64,000 nt of DNA from Pseudomonas sp. Irchel 3H7 (GTDB lineage: Bacteria > Pseudomonadota > Gammaproteobacteria > Pseudomonadales > Pseudomonadaceae). Positions 47,985 through 57,383 of this stretch are shown piece by piece. The DNA lies in assembly GCF_900187605.1 (NCBI RefSeq), contig NZ_FYEA01000015.1, positions 62,001 through 126,000 on the forward strand, given 5' to 3'. The notes beneath the pieces were generated by a model. It did no database searches, was not told the origin of the DNA, and saw only the letters and a program-made list of their open reading frames with translations. The stretch's first letter is position 1. Each line of letters opens with the position of its first letter. The position numbers were made by a program, and so were the translations under genes.

Positions 47985-48259
47985 CACTGGTTTTCCTTGT
48001 GAACAGCGGAGACGTGCCGAAGTGGCACATCGCTATGACTCGAAATCCGCATTTATGTTCCGCAGGTCAACTTTTTGTGCGAGAGATGTAAAGAGCCGTG
48101 TAATTCGTCATGCAAACGTCCTATATTCGGTGCCTGCATGAGCATCGCCCAGCAGTTTTCAGATGATCCCGAATGGTTCCGAAGGCCGGACAAATCCGCG
48201 TCAGAGAGATCCTTGATGATCCAGATCCATCCTCCATTCTTACGATCAGCGAGAACGCC

Positions 48260-48559
48260 ATGACCGAATTAACTCAAGAGCAACGTCACGAACAAGCGCT
48301 GGAAAAGTACATTCTGGACGTACCGGACCTGAAGGAAGAGATCAAGGATCTCAGTCCCGATGATCAGAAAGATCAGATTCAGTGGGCCTTCGAAGACGAA
48401 GCCGAAGCCCAGGGCCTGCAGCCGTGGGAGCTGACACTCAAGTACACGAGCACGCCGCAGGAGTTCGAGGCACAGCGCCTTGTGCTGCACAAAGAGGCGG
48501 CCGAAGTGCTGGGTGTCGAGTGGGACGAGTACTGCGAGATGAATAATCTGGTGGTCTGA
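48260..48559 (+). CDS. DUF6388 family small protein
   Basis: A 99-residue acidic protein (MTELTQEQRHEQALEKYILD, VPDLKEEIKDLSPDDQ, QIQWAFEDEAEAQGLQPWEL, EVLGVEWDEYCEMNNLVV), mostly helical and cytoplasmic. It resembles the DUF6388 group found in pseudomonads, of unknown function. The ATG at 48260 is chosen over upstream starts that read through the leader. A strong terminator follows. The 275 bases before it contain only its promoter region and that of the divergent coiled-coil gene. Confidence 0.8.
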   Translation: MTELTQEQRHEQALEKYILDVPDLKEEIKDLSPDDQKDQIQWAFEDEAEAQGLQPWELTLKYTSTPQEFEAQRLVLHKEAAEVLGVEWDEYCEMNNLVV

Positions 48560-48563
48560 AACA

Positions 48564-48596
48564 AAAACGCCAGCCTCAACCGGGCTGGCGTTTTTT
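48564..48596. terminator. terminator between the DUF6388 gene and nadC
   Basis: AAAACGCCAGCC-TCAACCG-GGCTGGCGTTTT then TT, with A/T runs on both sides; it can serve both convergent genes. Confidence 0.88.
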
Positions 48597-48610
48597 ATTG
48601 CGTGAATCCT

Positions 48611-49459
48611 TCAGAGGCTCAAGCGCATCGACAGGTCCACCGCTTTGACATCCTTGGTCATCGCGCCGATCGAGATGTAGTCCACCCCGGTTTCGGCGAT
48701 CGGCAGCAGTGTGCTTTCGTTGATGCCGCCGCTGGCTTCCAGTTTCGCCTTGCCGCCGTTCAGGCGCACGGCTTCGCGCATGTCATCCAGGCTCAGTTCG
48801 TCGAGCATGATGATGTCGGCGCCGGCGGCCAGTGCCTCTTTCAGCTCCTCCAGACTTTCCACTTCGACTTCCACCGGTTTGCCCGGCGCAATCTTGTGCG
48901 CGGCGGCAATGGCCTGCGGGATGCCACCGCTGGCGGCGATGTGGTTTTCCTTGATCAGGAACGCGTCGTACAGACCGATGCGATGGTTGTGGCAGCCACC
49001 GCAGGTCACCGCGTATTTCTGCGCCAGCCGCAGGCCTGGCAGGGTTTTTCGGGTGTCGAGCAACTTGACCTGAGTGGTGCCGACGAAATCGGCCAGGTAC
49101 TGCGCGCGCGTGGCCACACCGGACAGCAGTTGCAGGAAGTTCAGCGCACTGCGTTCACCGGTCAGCAGCGAACGGGCCGGGCCTTCCAGATGAAATAGCG
49201 GTTGATTGGGCTTTACCCGCTCGCCATCGATCACTTGCCAGTGCACCGCGACCCGCGGATCAAGCTGGCGAAACACTGCATCGACCCAAGCGGTGCCGCA
49301 GATGACAGCCGCGTCGCGAGTGATGATGGTGGCTTTGGCCAGGCGTTCGGCCGGGATCAGTTGCGCGGTAATGTCGCCGCTGCCGATGTCTTCGAGCAAC
49401 GCACGGCGCACGTTGGCTTCGATTTCGGCGGTCAAATCGGCGAGACGTAGATTCGGCAT
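48611..49459 (-). CDS. nadC: nicotinate-nucleotide pyrophosphorylase (quinolinate phosphoribosyltransferase)
   Basis: A 282-residue NadC (MPNLRLADLTAEIEANVRRA). Substrate-site stretches are LLDTRKTLPGLRLAQKYAV, CGGCHNHRIGLYDAFLIKEN, ADIIMLDELS and LEASGGINESTL. It turns quinolinate and PRPP into nicotinate mononucleotide in NAD synthesis. ATG 49459 is the family start; a longer upstream frame is not supported. It is divergent from the DUF1631 gene across a REP pair. Confidence 0.97.
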   Translation of the reverse strand: MPNLRLADLTAEIEANVRRALLEDIGSGDITAQLIPAERLAKATIITRDAAVICGTAWVDAVFRQLDPRVAVHWQVIDGERVKPNQPLFHLEGPARSLLTGERSALNFLQLLSGVATRAQYLADFVGTTQVKLLDTRKTLPGLRLAQKYAVTCGGCHNHRIGLYDAFLIKENHIAASGGIPQAIAAAHKIAPGKPVEVEVESLEELKEALAAGADIIMLDELSLDDMREAVRLNGGKAKLEASGGINESTLLPIAETGVDYISIGAMTKDVKAVDLSMRLSL

Positions 49460-49706
49460 AACGGGCTCCACAAACAAAGTGGTTCGATTATAGGGGCATG
49501 GCGCGAGCCAACCCAAGGCGAGAACGCGCGTGGCAGCCTGCATCCGGTCGATTTTCTTTGAGCAAAACCGGCCAGGCGTGGTCACTGAAAGGGGCGGTAT
49601 AGGGGAAACCCTGACGGCTATGGCGCCGGGTGCAAGTTATGAAAGATAATTCGCCTTGCATTTGACGTCATAGCTTTGACGTGCAGAGCGGCCAAAGTTG
49701 TTGAGA

Positions 49707-49799
49707 CCTGTGGGAGCGAGCTTGCTCGCGAAAGCGCAGTGTCAGTCACCAACAATGTCACTGACAGATCGCCTTCGCGAGCAAGCTCGCTCCCACAGG
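49707..49799. repeat. inverted REP pair (GTGGGAGCGAGC type)
   Basis: CCTGTGGGAGCGAGCTTGCT...CGCGAA and its inverted copy form a 93-base hairpin with a GTCAGT...ACTGAC inner stem. It sits in the 389-base nadC-DUF1631 intergenic region, the rest of which shows no gene. Confidence 0.9.
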
Positions 49800-49848
49800 A
49801 GGCTTATGTTGAAAGTGACCGAACGAATCACCGTTTCAGGAGGCTTGG

Positions 49849-52029
49849 ATGCACAACGACGGGAAAGTAGTGCCTTTGCACAAGGCTGCTACCGATCAGG
49901 CGAATCATTCGCCGCTCGCCCGCCTGCCTGTGATTCTGCTTCAGGTTCGCGACAAGGCTGCCCAGCAACTGCGTCACGGTTTGCAGGAACTGTTCGATAA
50001 CGCCGACGACACACTGTTTGAAATGGCCGACCGGGCGCGCAACGACATTGAGCAGAACATCTTTTTCGAAGCCATGCGCGACCTGCGCCTCAAGCGTAAA
50101 AACATCGAGCGCGGCTTTCTTGAGCAATTCTTCGAAGCCTTCGTCGGTCTGACGCAATACGATCCCACGCACAACACGCTGCCCCATGCCTTGATATACG
50201 ACGAGTTGGCCCCCCGCAGCGACGACATGGAGCGCAGCGTGGCGGTCGAGACCATGGTCGGTCGCGTACTCAAGCGTGACGGCTTCGCGCTCGATCAACT
50301 GACCGCGCGGCTTAACGCGCTGCTCGGCAACACCCTCGACGATCAACACAACCCGCTTGGCCCGGCGATGCTTTGCGAGTTTTTCCTGCTGGCCGGGCGA
50401 AACCTGGGCGTGGAGATCAAGGTCAAGCTGATCCTGCTCAAACTCTTCGAGCGTTATGTCTTGACCGACACCGAGCAGCTTTACGCCGAAGCCAATCAAT
50501 TGCTGCTCGCCACCGGAGTGTTGCCCGAGCTGAAAGCGGCCCCGGCGCGCCGTGCGATTGATCGTGCGATCGCCAATGTGAACAGCGATGAAAGCGACGA
50601 CACGCCGCCCGTCGACGAAGGCGTGCAGGAGGTTTTCGCCGCACTGCAGCAACTGCTCGCGCACGTCCGTGGCAGTGTCGCGCCGACGCTGGAATCCAGC
50701 GTTGCGGCGCAGCCGATTTCCACTCGCGACCTGCTGCGCCTGCTCTCGCACTTGCAACAGTACGTGCCGACGCTGGCGGCTCAGGATGACTTCGATCTGC
50801 GCAATCAGCTCGAACAACTGCTGACCCGGGTCAGCGTCAGAAGTGGCAAATCGCGGATCGTGGGCGATGCGGACGAAGACGTGATCAATCTGATTGCCAT
50901 GGTCTTCGACTGCATTCTTGAAGACCGCAATGTGCCGGATTCGCTTAAGGCGCTGATCGCCCGGTTGCAGATCCCGATGCTCAAGGTCGCGGTGCTCGAC
51001 AAGAGTTTCTTCAGCCGCAGCAGTCATCCGGCGCGGCGCCTGCTCAACGAAATCGCCGAGGCGGCCATGGGCTGGGGCGGCTGCGACGGTGAGGCGCGCG
51101 ACAGCTTGTACCTGCGTATCGAACAAGTGGTGCAGCGTCTGCTGACCGATTTTGTCGATGATCCGGCGATTTTCTCCGAGTTACTGGCTGATTTTCTCGC
51201 CTTCACCAGCGATGAGCGCCGCCGCAGCGAGTTGCTTGAACAGCGCCTGCGTGACGCCGAAGAGGGGCGAGCGAAAACCGAGCTGGCGCGGCGCCGGGTC
51301 GAGCGGGCGTTGAATCAAGCGCTGCTGGGTAAAGTACTTCCACCGTCCGTGGTCACCTTCGTACAGGACGCCTGGAGCAAAGTATTGCTGTTGACGTGCC
51401 TCAAGCATGGTGATCAGTCAGCCGAATGGCAGGCCGATGTGCAGACCATGGCGCAATTGATCTGGAGTGTGCAGCGTCATGAAGACGCTGAATCCAGCTT
51501 GCGCTTGCTGGCACTGGTGCCGGGGTTGCTCAAGTCGCTGCGTGATGGTCTGAGCAGTTCGGCGTTTGACCCCTTTGCCACCAGCGAGTTTTTCAGTGAA
51601 CTGGAAGCCCTGCATGTGCAGGTGCTGGAGCGTTCCGTTGCGGCTGATCAGGCCGCGCCCATGATCGAGGTGTCGCAGCAGATCGTGCTGCAAACCGCCG
51701 ACGACAGCAGCATGGCATTGACGTCGGTACGCTTGCCCCACGATGCCGCCGGTCTGCGCCAGGTCGAGCAACTGCGCCTGGGCAGTTGGGTGGCGTTTCA
51801 GGAAGACGATGAACACAGTCTGCGCTGCAAACTGGCGGCCATCATCGAAGCCACCGGCAAGTATGTATTTGTCGATCGCACCGGCATGAAGGTGCTGGAG
51901 CGCAGCCGCAGCGCGCTGGCCGTGGAATTCGAGCGCGGCGCGGTACGTGCGCTGGATGACACCTTGCTGTTCGACCGCGCGCTGGAGTCGGTGCTGGGCA
52001 ATCTGCGGCGACTCAATCGCGGCAAGTGA
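49849..52029 (+). CDS. DUF1631 family protein
   Basis: A 726-residue protein of the DUF1631 family with no characterised role. The first two thirds are largely helical (VRDKAAQQLRHGLQELFDN; IEQNIFFEAMRDLRLKRKNI). The last 130 residues read like a PilZ-type beta barrel (LRLGSWVAFQEDDEHSLRCK, LAAIIEATGKYVFVDRTGM), though the RxxxR cyclic-di-GMP motif is not clear. ATG 49849 has a full AGGAGG site. It lies next to nadC and upstream of ampD, as in other pseudomonads. A signalling or surface role is only a guess. Confidence 0.85.
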   Translation: MHNDGKVVPLHKAATDQANHSPLARLPVILLQVRDKAAQQLRHGLQELFDNADDTLFEMADRARNDIEQNIFFEAMRDLRLKRKNIERGFLEQFFEAFVGLTQYDPTHNTLPHALIYDELAPRSDDMERSVAVETMVGRVLKRDGFALDQLTARLNALLGNTLDDQHNPLGPAMLCEFFLLAGRNLGVEIKVKLILLKLFERYVLTDTEQLYAEANQLLLATGVLPELKAAPARRAIDRAIANVNSDESDDTPPVDEGVQEVFAALQQLLAHVRGSVAPTLESSVAAQPISTRDLLRLLSHLQQYVPTLAAQDDFDLRNQLEQLLTRVSVRSGKSRIVGDADEDVINLIAMVFDCILEDRNVPDSLKALIARLQIPMLKVAVLDKSFFSRSSHPARRLLNEIAEAAMGWGGCDGEARDSLYLRIEQVVQRLLTDFVDDPAIFSELLADFLAFTSDERRRSELLEQRLRDAEEGRAKTELARRRVERALNQALLGKVLPPSVVTFVQDAWSKVLLLTCLKHGDQSAEWQADVQTMAQLIWSVQRHEDAESSLRLLALVPGLLKSLRDGLSSSAFDPFATSEFFSELEALHVQVLERSVAADQAAPMIEVSQQIVLQTADDSSMALTSVRLPHDAAGLRQVEQLRLGSWVAFQEDDEHSLRCKLAAIIEATGKYVFVDRTGMKVLERSRSALAVEFERGAVRALDDTLLFDRALESVLGNLRRLNRGK

Positions 52030-52093
52030 TCGCACGCCGGGGGCTGATCGCGGCATACTGGGCGCCTACACAGTCGGCGTTGAAGGAATCGGT

Positions 52094-52654
52094 ATGCAGT
52101 TGGATCCCGCTAGCGGGTGGTGTCACGGGGTGCAGGTCTGCCCATCGCCCAACTTCAATGAACGCCCGGCGGGCGAAATTTCCCTGTTGGTCATTCACAA
52201 CATCAGCCTGCCGCCGGCGCAGTTTGCCACGGGCAAGGTGCAGGAGTTTTTCCAGAATCGTCTGGATGTCACCGAACACCCCTACTTTGCAGGGATCGCT
52301 GACCTGCGCGTCTCGGCGCATTTTCTGATTGAACGTGACGGCAAGGTCACCCAGTTTGTCTCCTGTCTTGAGCGGGCGTGGCATGCCGGCGTGTCGGTCT
52401 TCGAAGGACGGGAAACCTGTAACGATTTTTCCGTGGGCATCGAGCTCGAAGGCACTGATGATCTACCGTTCACCGACGCGCAGTATCAGGCGTTGACGGC
52501 GTTGACCCGCCAATTGCAAAGCGCATTTCCGGCCATCACCGGCGCCCGCATTTGTGGGCACAGCGATATAGCACCCGGGCGTAAGACCGATCCTGGCCCG
52601 GCATTCGACTGGGCGCGTTATCGCGCAGCCCTGGCACAAGAGGAAGGACAATGA
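52094..52654 (+). CDS. ampD: 1,6-anhydro-N-acetylmuramyl-L-alanine amidase AmpD
   Basis: A 186-residue cytoplasmic zinc amidase. The zinc ligands are His35 (LLVIHN), His156 (ICGHSDIAPG) and Asp166 (KTDPGP), with Glu in VGIELEG. It removes peptides from recycled anhydromuropeptides, the inducers sensed by AmpR. Loss of AmpD derepresses ampC in Pseudomonas. ATG 52094 has an AAGGAA site. It overlaps ampE by four bases (ATGA). Confidence 0.97.
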   Translation: MQLDPASGWCHGVQVCPSPNFNERPAGEISLLVIHNISLPPAQFATGKVQEFFQNRLDVTEHPYFAGIADLRVSAHFLIERDGKVTQFVSCLERAWHAGVSVFEGRETCNDFSVGIELEGTDDLPFTDAQYQALTALTRQLQSAFPAITGARICGHSDIAPGRKTDPGPAFDWARYRAALAQEEGQ

Positions 52655-53490
52655 GTTTTCTGGTGTTACTGCTGGCGTTGTGGATCGAGAAGTTTTCGGC
52701 CCTGCGCCATCGGGTTCAACGCGATGGCGGATGGATCCGCGAACTGAACAAACTCGAAACCAGCGCGCGGCTGGCCAAACAGCCCTGGCTGGTGCTGACG
52801 ATTCTGGTGCTGTTTCCGGTGGCGTTGCTGGCGCTGTTGCTAGTGGTGCTGGAACCGGTGGCCTACGGCTTGCTGGCGTTGCCGGTGCATTTGCTGGTGG
52901 TGATTTACAGCCTGGGGCGCGGCGACTTGCTTGGCGGCCTTGGGCCGTTTCGCGATGCCTGGCGTCGCGAGGATCTGCAAGCGGCGGCACATGTGGCCAA
53001 ACGCGATCTGAACATTTGCGCCGACAGCGGCGAGCAGTTGCTTGAAAGCGTGCAGGGGCATCTGCTGTGGCAGGCTTATCAGAGCTTTTTTGCGGTGATC
53101 TTCTGGTATTTCGTGCTCGGCCCGGTGGCGGCATTGGCGTATCGCCTGTTGGCGCTGGCGCAGGAACACGGGCAGAACCCGGCATTGGTCGAGCGTGCCG
53201 CGCAACTGCGGCATGCCTTTGACTGGCTGCCGGTACGCTTGCTGGCCGCGAGTCTGGCGCTGGTCGGCAACTTTGTCGCGGTCAGTCGGGTGATGCTGCA
53301 TGAATTGCTCAACTGGAACATCAGCGCGGCGCAACTGATCAACCGGGTCGGTCTGGCGGCGGGGGAGATTCCACCTCCCGTGGTCGGGCCGGACGGCATC
53401 AACACCCTCGATTGCCTGTGGGAACTGCTGCTGCGCGCGGCGGTGCTGTGGTATGCCGGGTTTGCCTTGTGGACGGTTCTGGTTCACTGA
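52651..53490 (+). CDS. ampE: inner membrane protein AmpE
   Basis: A 279-residue membrane protein with four to five hydrophobic segments (VLTILVLFPVALLALLLVV; AVIFWYFVLGPVAALAYRLL; LLLRAAVLWYAGFALWTVLV). The sequence LEPVAYGLLALPVHLLVVIYSLGRG matches AmpE/CobD-related proteins. The role is thought to be signalling or regulation with AmpD in beta-lactamase induction, not well defined. Its start overlaps the ampD stop. Confidence 0.93.
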   Translation: MSFLVLLLALWIEKFSALRHRVQRDGGWIRELNKLETSARLAKQPWLVLTILVLFPVALLALLLVVLEPVAYGLLALPVHLLVVIYSLGRGDLLGGLGPFRDAWRREDLQAAAHVAKRDLNICADSGEQLLESVQGHLLWQAYQSFFAVIFWYFVLGPVAALAYRLLALAQEHGQNPALVERAAQLRHAFDWLPVRLLAASLALVGNFVAVSRVMLHELLNWNISAAQLINRVGLAAGEIPPPVVGPDGINTLDCLWELLLRAAVLWYAGFALWTVLVH

Positions 53491-53505
53491 TTTAAAGAAA
53501 GATCA

Positions 53506-53534
53506 AAAGATCGCAGCCTGCGGTAGCTCCTACG
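53506..53534 (+). repeat. single REP unit (GATCGCAGCCTGCGG type)
   Basis: GATCGCAGCCTGCGGTAGCTCCTAC after ampE, one copy without an inverted partner; same family as at 13.4 kb. Confidence 0.75.
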
Positions 53535-53688
53535 AGGAGGTCTGTGTGTCGCGGGGTGCGATGTCGTTAACCTTAAGTTACAAAACCTCCCTTCGATTTG
53601 AGCTATACAGAGATGGCGCCCGATAGTGGCTATCTGCTCTCGCCCCGCGCCTGCCAATAAAAACAAGAAAAACCAAGGGAGACTTCCA

Positions 53689-55719
53689 GTGAAGAGCTTG
53701 CTCTATCCCGCCGTCTCGCTGATGAACCGTCTGAGCTTCGGCATGAAGTTCAGCCTGATCAGCGTGCTGTTCCTGGTGCCGATGCTGGTGACCAATTTCT
53801 ATCTGGTGCGCGATTCCTATCGCGAATTCCAGGGCACTCGGGTCGAACTGCAAAGCCTCGATCTGCTGGGCAGCAGCCTGGCCCTGCGCCGGGATCTGGA
53901 AACCCTCAACAATCTGGTGCAGATCAACGTCACCCTCGGCCAGTCCGGCAAGGCCGGCAATGTCGATGCGCAGATCACCACCCTCGAGCAAGCGGTTTTG
54001 ACGCGCTTGCAAGGGCTGACGGCGATGACCGACGATCCCGAACAGATTCAGGTGTTCGACGGCAAACGCGATGAAATGATCGCCGCGTTCAAGGCCCAGC
54101 AAACGGAAAACTCGCTGCAAAGCAAAAGCGCGCTGATCGGCAAATTGTTGGCCAGTGCGCAGATTTTCAGCCAGATCATCAGCAGTCAGGCCGGACTCAG
54201 CCGCGATAATCAGAGCGATATCCGTCAGCTCAGCGAACTGGTCACCCTGATCACGCCGACCGTCACGCAAACCCTCGGCGAAGGCCGGGCCATGGGTTCG
54301 TATTCATTGGGCCAGGGTTTTCTTAACAGTTCGTCGAGCACGCGTTTTGATGAGCTGATGGTGCAGATCGAAAAACTCCAGGCCGAATACGGCCTGAAGC
54401 TGCAGGACGCCCTCGGCTCCAGCAAAGCCGCGCGGGAAAACCTCAGCGCGGCGGCCGAGAGCAGCAAGGGCTCGCTGAAACAGGCCAGCGAACTGTTCGA
54501 AGAACAAGTGGTGATGGCTGACACGCTCGATGCACCGTGGCAGGCGTTTTACGATCAGGTCACCGGGCTGATCGACCGGACTTACCAGCTCAACGAAGCC
54601 ACGTTGAAATTCCTCGACACTCAATTGCAGCAACGTCTGGCGCAAAACCGCACGCACATGGTCTTGCAGGCGGTGGCGCTGTCGGTGGTGTTTGTGCTGA
54701 TTTTCTACCTTTACGGTGGTTTCTACGCCTCGACCCGCACCACGCTGAAACGCTTGGGCGCGATGATGGACAAGGTCGCGGCCGGCGACATGACGGTCAA
54801 CTTCAAGGCCAACAGTCGCGATGAATTGGGTGAGTTGGGCGAAGTGTTCAATGGCACGGTGCGCAAGATTCATGACTTGATCGAGCGCGTGGGGCAGACC
54901 GTCGCCGAGGTGGAGCGCCAGGCCGGGCAGGTTGAAAACGTCTCGGCGCAAAGCAACCAGGCGGTCGCCGGACAGCGCACGCAGATTGAGCAAGTGGCGA
55001 CGGCGATGAATCAGATGTCGGCAACCTCACTGGAAGTGGCGCGCAGTGCCGCCGCAGCGGTGAGCAGTGCCCACAGCGTGAATGACGAGACCATCAGTGG
55101 TCGTGGCCTGGTCGAATCGCAACAGGGCAGCATTGCCGCGCTGGCCAGCGAAATCGATCAGTCGGTGTTGGTGATCAACCAGTTGGCCAGTGACAGCCAG
55201 GCGATCAGTCGCGTACTGGAAGTGATCAAGAGCATCGCCGAACAAACCAACTTGCTCGCGCTCAACGCCGCGATCGAAGCAGCCCGTGCTGGCGAGCAGG
55301 GACGCGGTTTTGCTGTGGTTGCCGACGAAGTGCGCACCCTGGCCAAACGCACCCAGCAATCGACCGAAGAAATCGAACAGATGATCGCCAAACTGCACGG
55401 CGGTGTCGGCGCGGCGGTGAAAGCCATGGGCGTCAGCCATCAGATGGCCAATGGCACGGTCGGGCAGTCGGAGAAGGTCCAGCAGGCGCTGGAAAACATC
55501 CTCGGTGCGGTGGGCATGATCGTCGATCAGAACCAGCAGATCGCCGCTGCGGTTGAACAGCAAACGGCGGTGGCCCACGACATCGACCAGAACATCGTCG
55601 AGATCAACCGCGCCGGCGAACGTACGGCGCAAGGTGCGCACCAGACCGAAGATGCCAGCCGGGCGTTGTCGGCCCAGGTGGTAGAACTCAAACAGCTGAT
55701 CAGCGCCTTCCGCGTCTGA
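53689..55719 (+). CDS. methyl-accepting chemotaxis protein
   Basis: A 676-residue chemoreceptor. TM1 (FSLISVLFLVPMLVTNFYL) is at about residues 18-36. A helical periplasmic sensor of about 285 residues follows, then TM2 (VLQAVALSVVFVLIFYLYGG) near 325, HAMP (RLGAMMDKVAAGDMTVNF) and the signalling hairpin IAEQTNLLALNAAIEAARAG. GTG 53689 with a GGGAGA site is preferred over an upstream frame start. The ligand cannot be told. It follows ampE across a REP unit; the gene order ampE-MCP is found in other pseudomonads. Confidence 0.95.
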   Translation: MKSLLYPAVSLMNRLSFGMKFSLISVLFLVPMLVTNFYLVRDSYREFQGTRVELQSLDLLGSSLALRRDLETLNNLVQINVTLGQSGKAGNVDAQITTLEQAVLTRLQGLTAMTDDPEQIQVFDGKRDEMIAAFKAQQTENSLQSKSALIGKLLASAQIFSQIISSQAGLSRDNQSDIRQLSELVTLITPTVTQTLGEGRAMGSYSLGQGFLNSSSSTRFDELMVQIEKLQAEYGLKLQDALGSSKAARENLSAAAESSKGSLKQASELFEEQVVMADTLDAPWQAFYDQVTGLIDRTYQLNEATLKFLDTQLQQRLAQNRTHMVLQAVALSVVFVLIFYLYGGFYASTRTTLKRLGAMMDKVAAGDMTVNFKANSRDELGELGEVFNGTVRKIHDLIERVGQTVAEVERQAGQVENVSAQSNQAVAGQRTQIEQVATAMNQMSATSLEVARSAAAAVSSAHSVNDETISGRGLVESQQGSIAALASEIDQSVLVINQLASDSQAISRVLEVIKSIAEQTNLLALNAAIEAARAGEQGRGFAVVADEVRTLAKRTQQSTEEIEQMIAKLHGGVGAAVKAMGVSHQMANGTVGQSEKVQQALENILGAVGMIVDQNQQIAAAVEQQTAVAHDIDQNIVEINRAGERTAQGAHQTEDASRALSAQVVELKQLISAFRV

Positions 55720-55730
55720 GGCACGCACGA

Positions 55731-55828
55731 AACCTGTGGGAGCGAGCCTGCTCGCGAATGCAATCTGTCAGTGACATCTCTGTCACCTGACACATCGCCT
55801 TCGCGAGCAGGCTCGCTCCCACCGGGTT
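55731..55828. repeat. inverted REP pair after the chemoreceptor
   Basis: AACCTGTGGGAGCGAGCCTG...CTCGCGAA and its inverted copy, 98 bases, with GTCAGTGACA...TGTCACCTGAC in the centre; same family as at 49.7 kb. Confidence 0.9.
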
Positions 55829-55964
55829 CTGGGTTATATCAGAACCTTTTGTAGTACTTTTTCACTTCGGCCCGTAAGCCCAATCCTGTTTCTCTGCAGA
55901 CTCTGGCATTTCCCCTGCAATGAGCCAGTATCCATACCCAATCGTTCGGTAGAGGAGGCCGCTC

Positions 55965-56354
55965 ATGTCTGCCGCAACTCTGGGAGTCCAAGGCCGTTGT
56001 GCTCATTGCCAGACCACGCTGCTGCTCAAACCGTGGCAACTCAATGCCATCTCGATCAATGAACCGTTCAGCTGCGAGCATTGCCAGCAAGCGCTGGAGC
56101 TGCGTTGCCCGCAACAGATCAAGCGCTTCAAGTCCCTCGATTCACTGGCGCTACTGCGTTTCAGCGCTTCAGTAACAGTCTGCACCGCGCTGCTGGTGGC
56201 GTTGGTGATGGAATGGGTGGGATTGCTTAGCGTCACCGAGCAACTGAACGCATCACTGATCACGATCTTCGTGTACTTCGTGGTCGTCCGTTACGCGCGC
56301 CAGCGTCAGCATCTGACGCTGGTTCTGGAGGCCGCCAAGGCGCACGCCGACTGA
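55965..56354 (+). CDS. zinc-ribbon membrane protein of unknown function
   Basis: A 129-residue protein with an N-terminal zinc ribbon (CAHCQTT ... CEHCQQ, then LRCPQQ). Two hydrophobic helices (FSASVTVCTALLVALVMEWV and LITIFVYFVVVRYA) and a basic tail follow. The GAGGAGG ribosome site is strong. It could be a small regulator or assembly factor at the membrane; no family role is known to me. It stands alone between REP elements. Confidence 0.75.
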   Translation: MSAATLGVQGRCAHCQTTLLLKPWQLNAISINEPFSCEHCQQALELRCPQQIKRFKSLDSLALLRFSASVTVCTALLVALVMEWVGLLSVTEQLNASLITIFVYFVVVRYARQRQHLTLVLEAAKAHAD

Positions 56355-56695
56355 TTTGTAGGCGCTGTCGAGTGAAAAGAGGCTGCGATCTGTTGATCTT
56401 TTCTTCAAGCCAGGATCAAAAGAGCAATCACTCGATGCATGCGTAACGCCTGCGGCCACCTCAACGCTATCGGTGGGCTGAGTGAATGTTATCGGCAGGA
56501 AATAATTGGCAACGGGAACAGTTGAACGCTATGTGATCAGGTGTAAAAAAACACCGCAAGATCAGCGATAGCCGTTTGTCGGGACTGTCAGGTTTGACAG
56601 TAGAGCATGATGAAATAGTCAGATTTACTAATGTTGGCCTAACAAAGGCTGCACTTATATTTCGACTATTGTTGATCCCGATCCATGGAGCGATC
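56355..56695. other. intergenic stretch with degenerate REP
   Basis: A partial REP-like segment (AGGCTGCGATCTGTTGATCT, 56383-56402) and AT-richer sequence leading to the orphan gene. Nothing else is recognised. Confidence 0.5.
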
Positions 56696-57157
56696 ATGAA
56701 AGATAAAGATGCTACTCCCGGCTCTACAAAAAACATCGAGAACGTCACTGAGAAAAATATTCTCACGAGCGAGGAGATTGATAAGTTATCCAAAGGTGCA
56801 AAAACCTACGAGGGGATTTTGATTGCGGATAATAGAGTCTATCGTGGGCAAATTAAATATACTTACTGGTGGGGTAATGACGGCGGAATGTTTTATTGCT
56901 ATGCGTCCCACTACACCATTAATGATCCAGACGGTTTTAGCCGGCATAAGGCGAACATCCATTTCAGTTTTGATTCAAACCAGTGGTGGGGAATCGACTC
57001 TCCAGACAGCATGCGCCAAGACAATCAATGGAATCCTTGGCGCGTCGGAGGTTATATAGGGGCAAATAGACGAGCCCGCGTTTATGTCAGATTCGTTTTT
57101 GACCTTCCCTTCGCAGATGTGAGTGGAGAAAACTCCATTTATTATACGTACCCTTGA
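56696..57157 (+). CDS. orphan hypothetical protein, aromatic-rich
   Basis: A 153-residue protein. It starts at ATG 56696 after a GGAG site; an upstream frame start at 56576 is less likely. The N-terminal 50 residues are charged and probably disordered. The rest is rich in Trp/Tyr/Phe and beta-type patterns (YEGILIADNRVYRGQIKYTY, WWGNDGGMFYCYASHYTIND, SFDSNQWWGIDSPDSMRQDN, RARVYVRFVFDLPFADVSGE). There is no signal peptide or membrane segment. GC is low compared with the flanks. No family is recognised. The 226 bases after it, up to tatD, are AT-rich and hold no visible gene. Confidence 0.6.
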   Translation: MKDKDATPGSTKNIENVTEKNILTSEEIDKLSKGAKTYEGILIADNRVYRGQIKYTYWWGNDGGMFYCYASHYTINDPDGFSRHKANIHFSFDSNQWWGIDSPDSMRQDNQWNPWRVGGYIGANRRARVYVRFVFDLPFADVSGENSIYYTYP

Positions 57158-57383
57158 CAGCAATATACTGTGTGAGGGGTAAGTCGAAGTCTGGTTGTCT
57201 TGCTCGACATGTAAGGAAGCAGTCAGGTATACGAGCGGCTGTTGTTGGGTTTGTGGTGTCGAAGCAGTCGTTCGATTTGTTTTTTATTTTTATAAAGTTT
57301 TTGTTAGAGTCGCGGGCCTTTTAAGGTTAGTGGTTGGGGCATTCAAGGCTATTCGCGTTTACAAGAGCTGAACCCGATATGGT

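Noticed and set aside
48075..48263. A 62-codon frame before the DUF6388 gene
   Set aside because: Lies in the leader region and overlaps the better supported gene start; composition not protein-like.
53560..53640. A possible flagellar sigma-28 promoter before the chemoreceptor
   Set aside because: Only weak resemblance to TAAAG / GCCGATAA; not enough to call.
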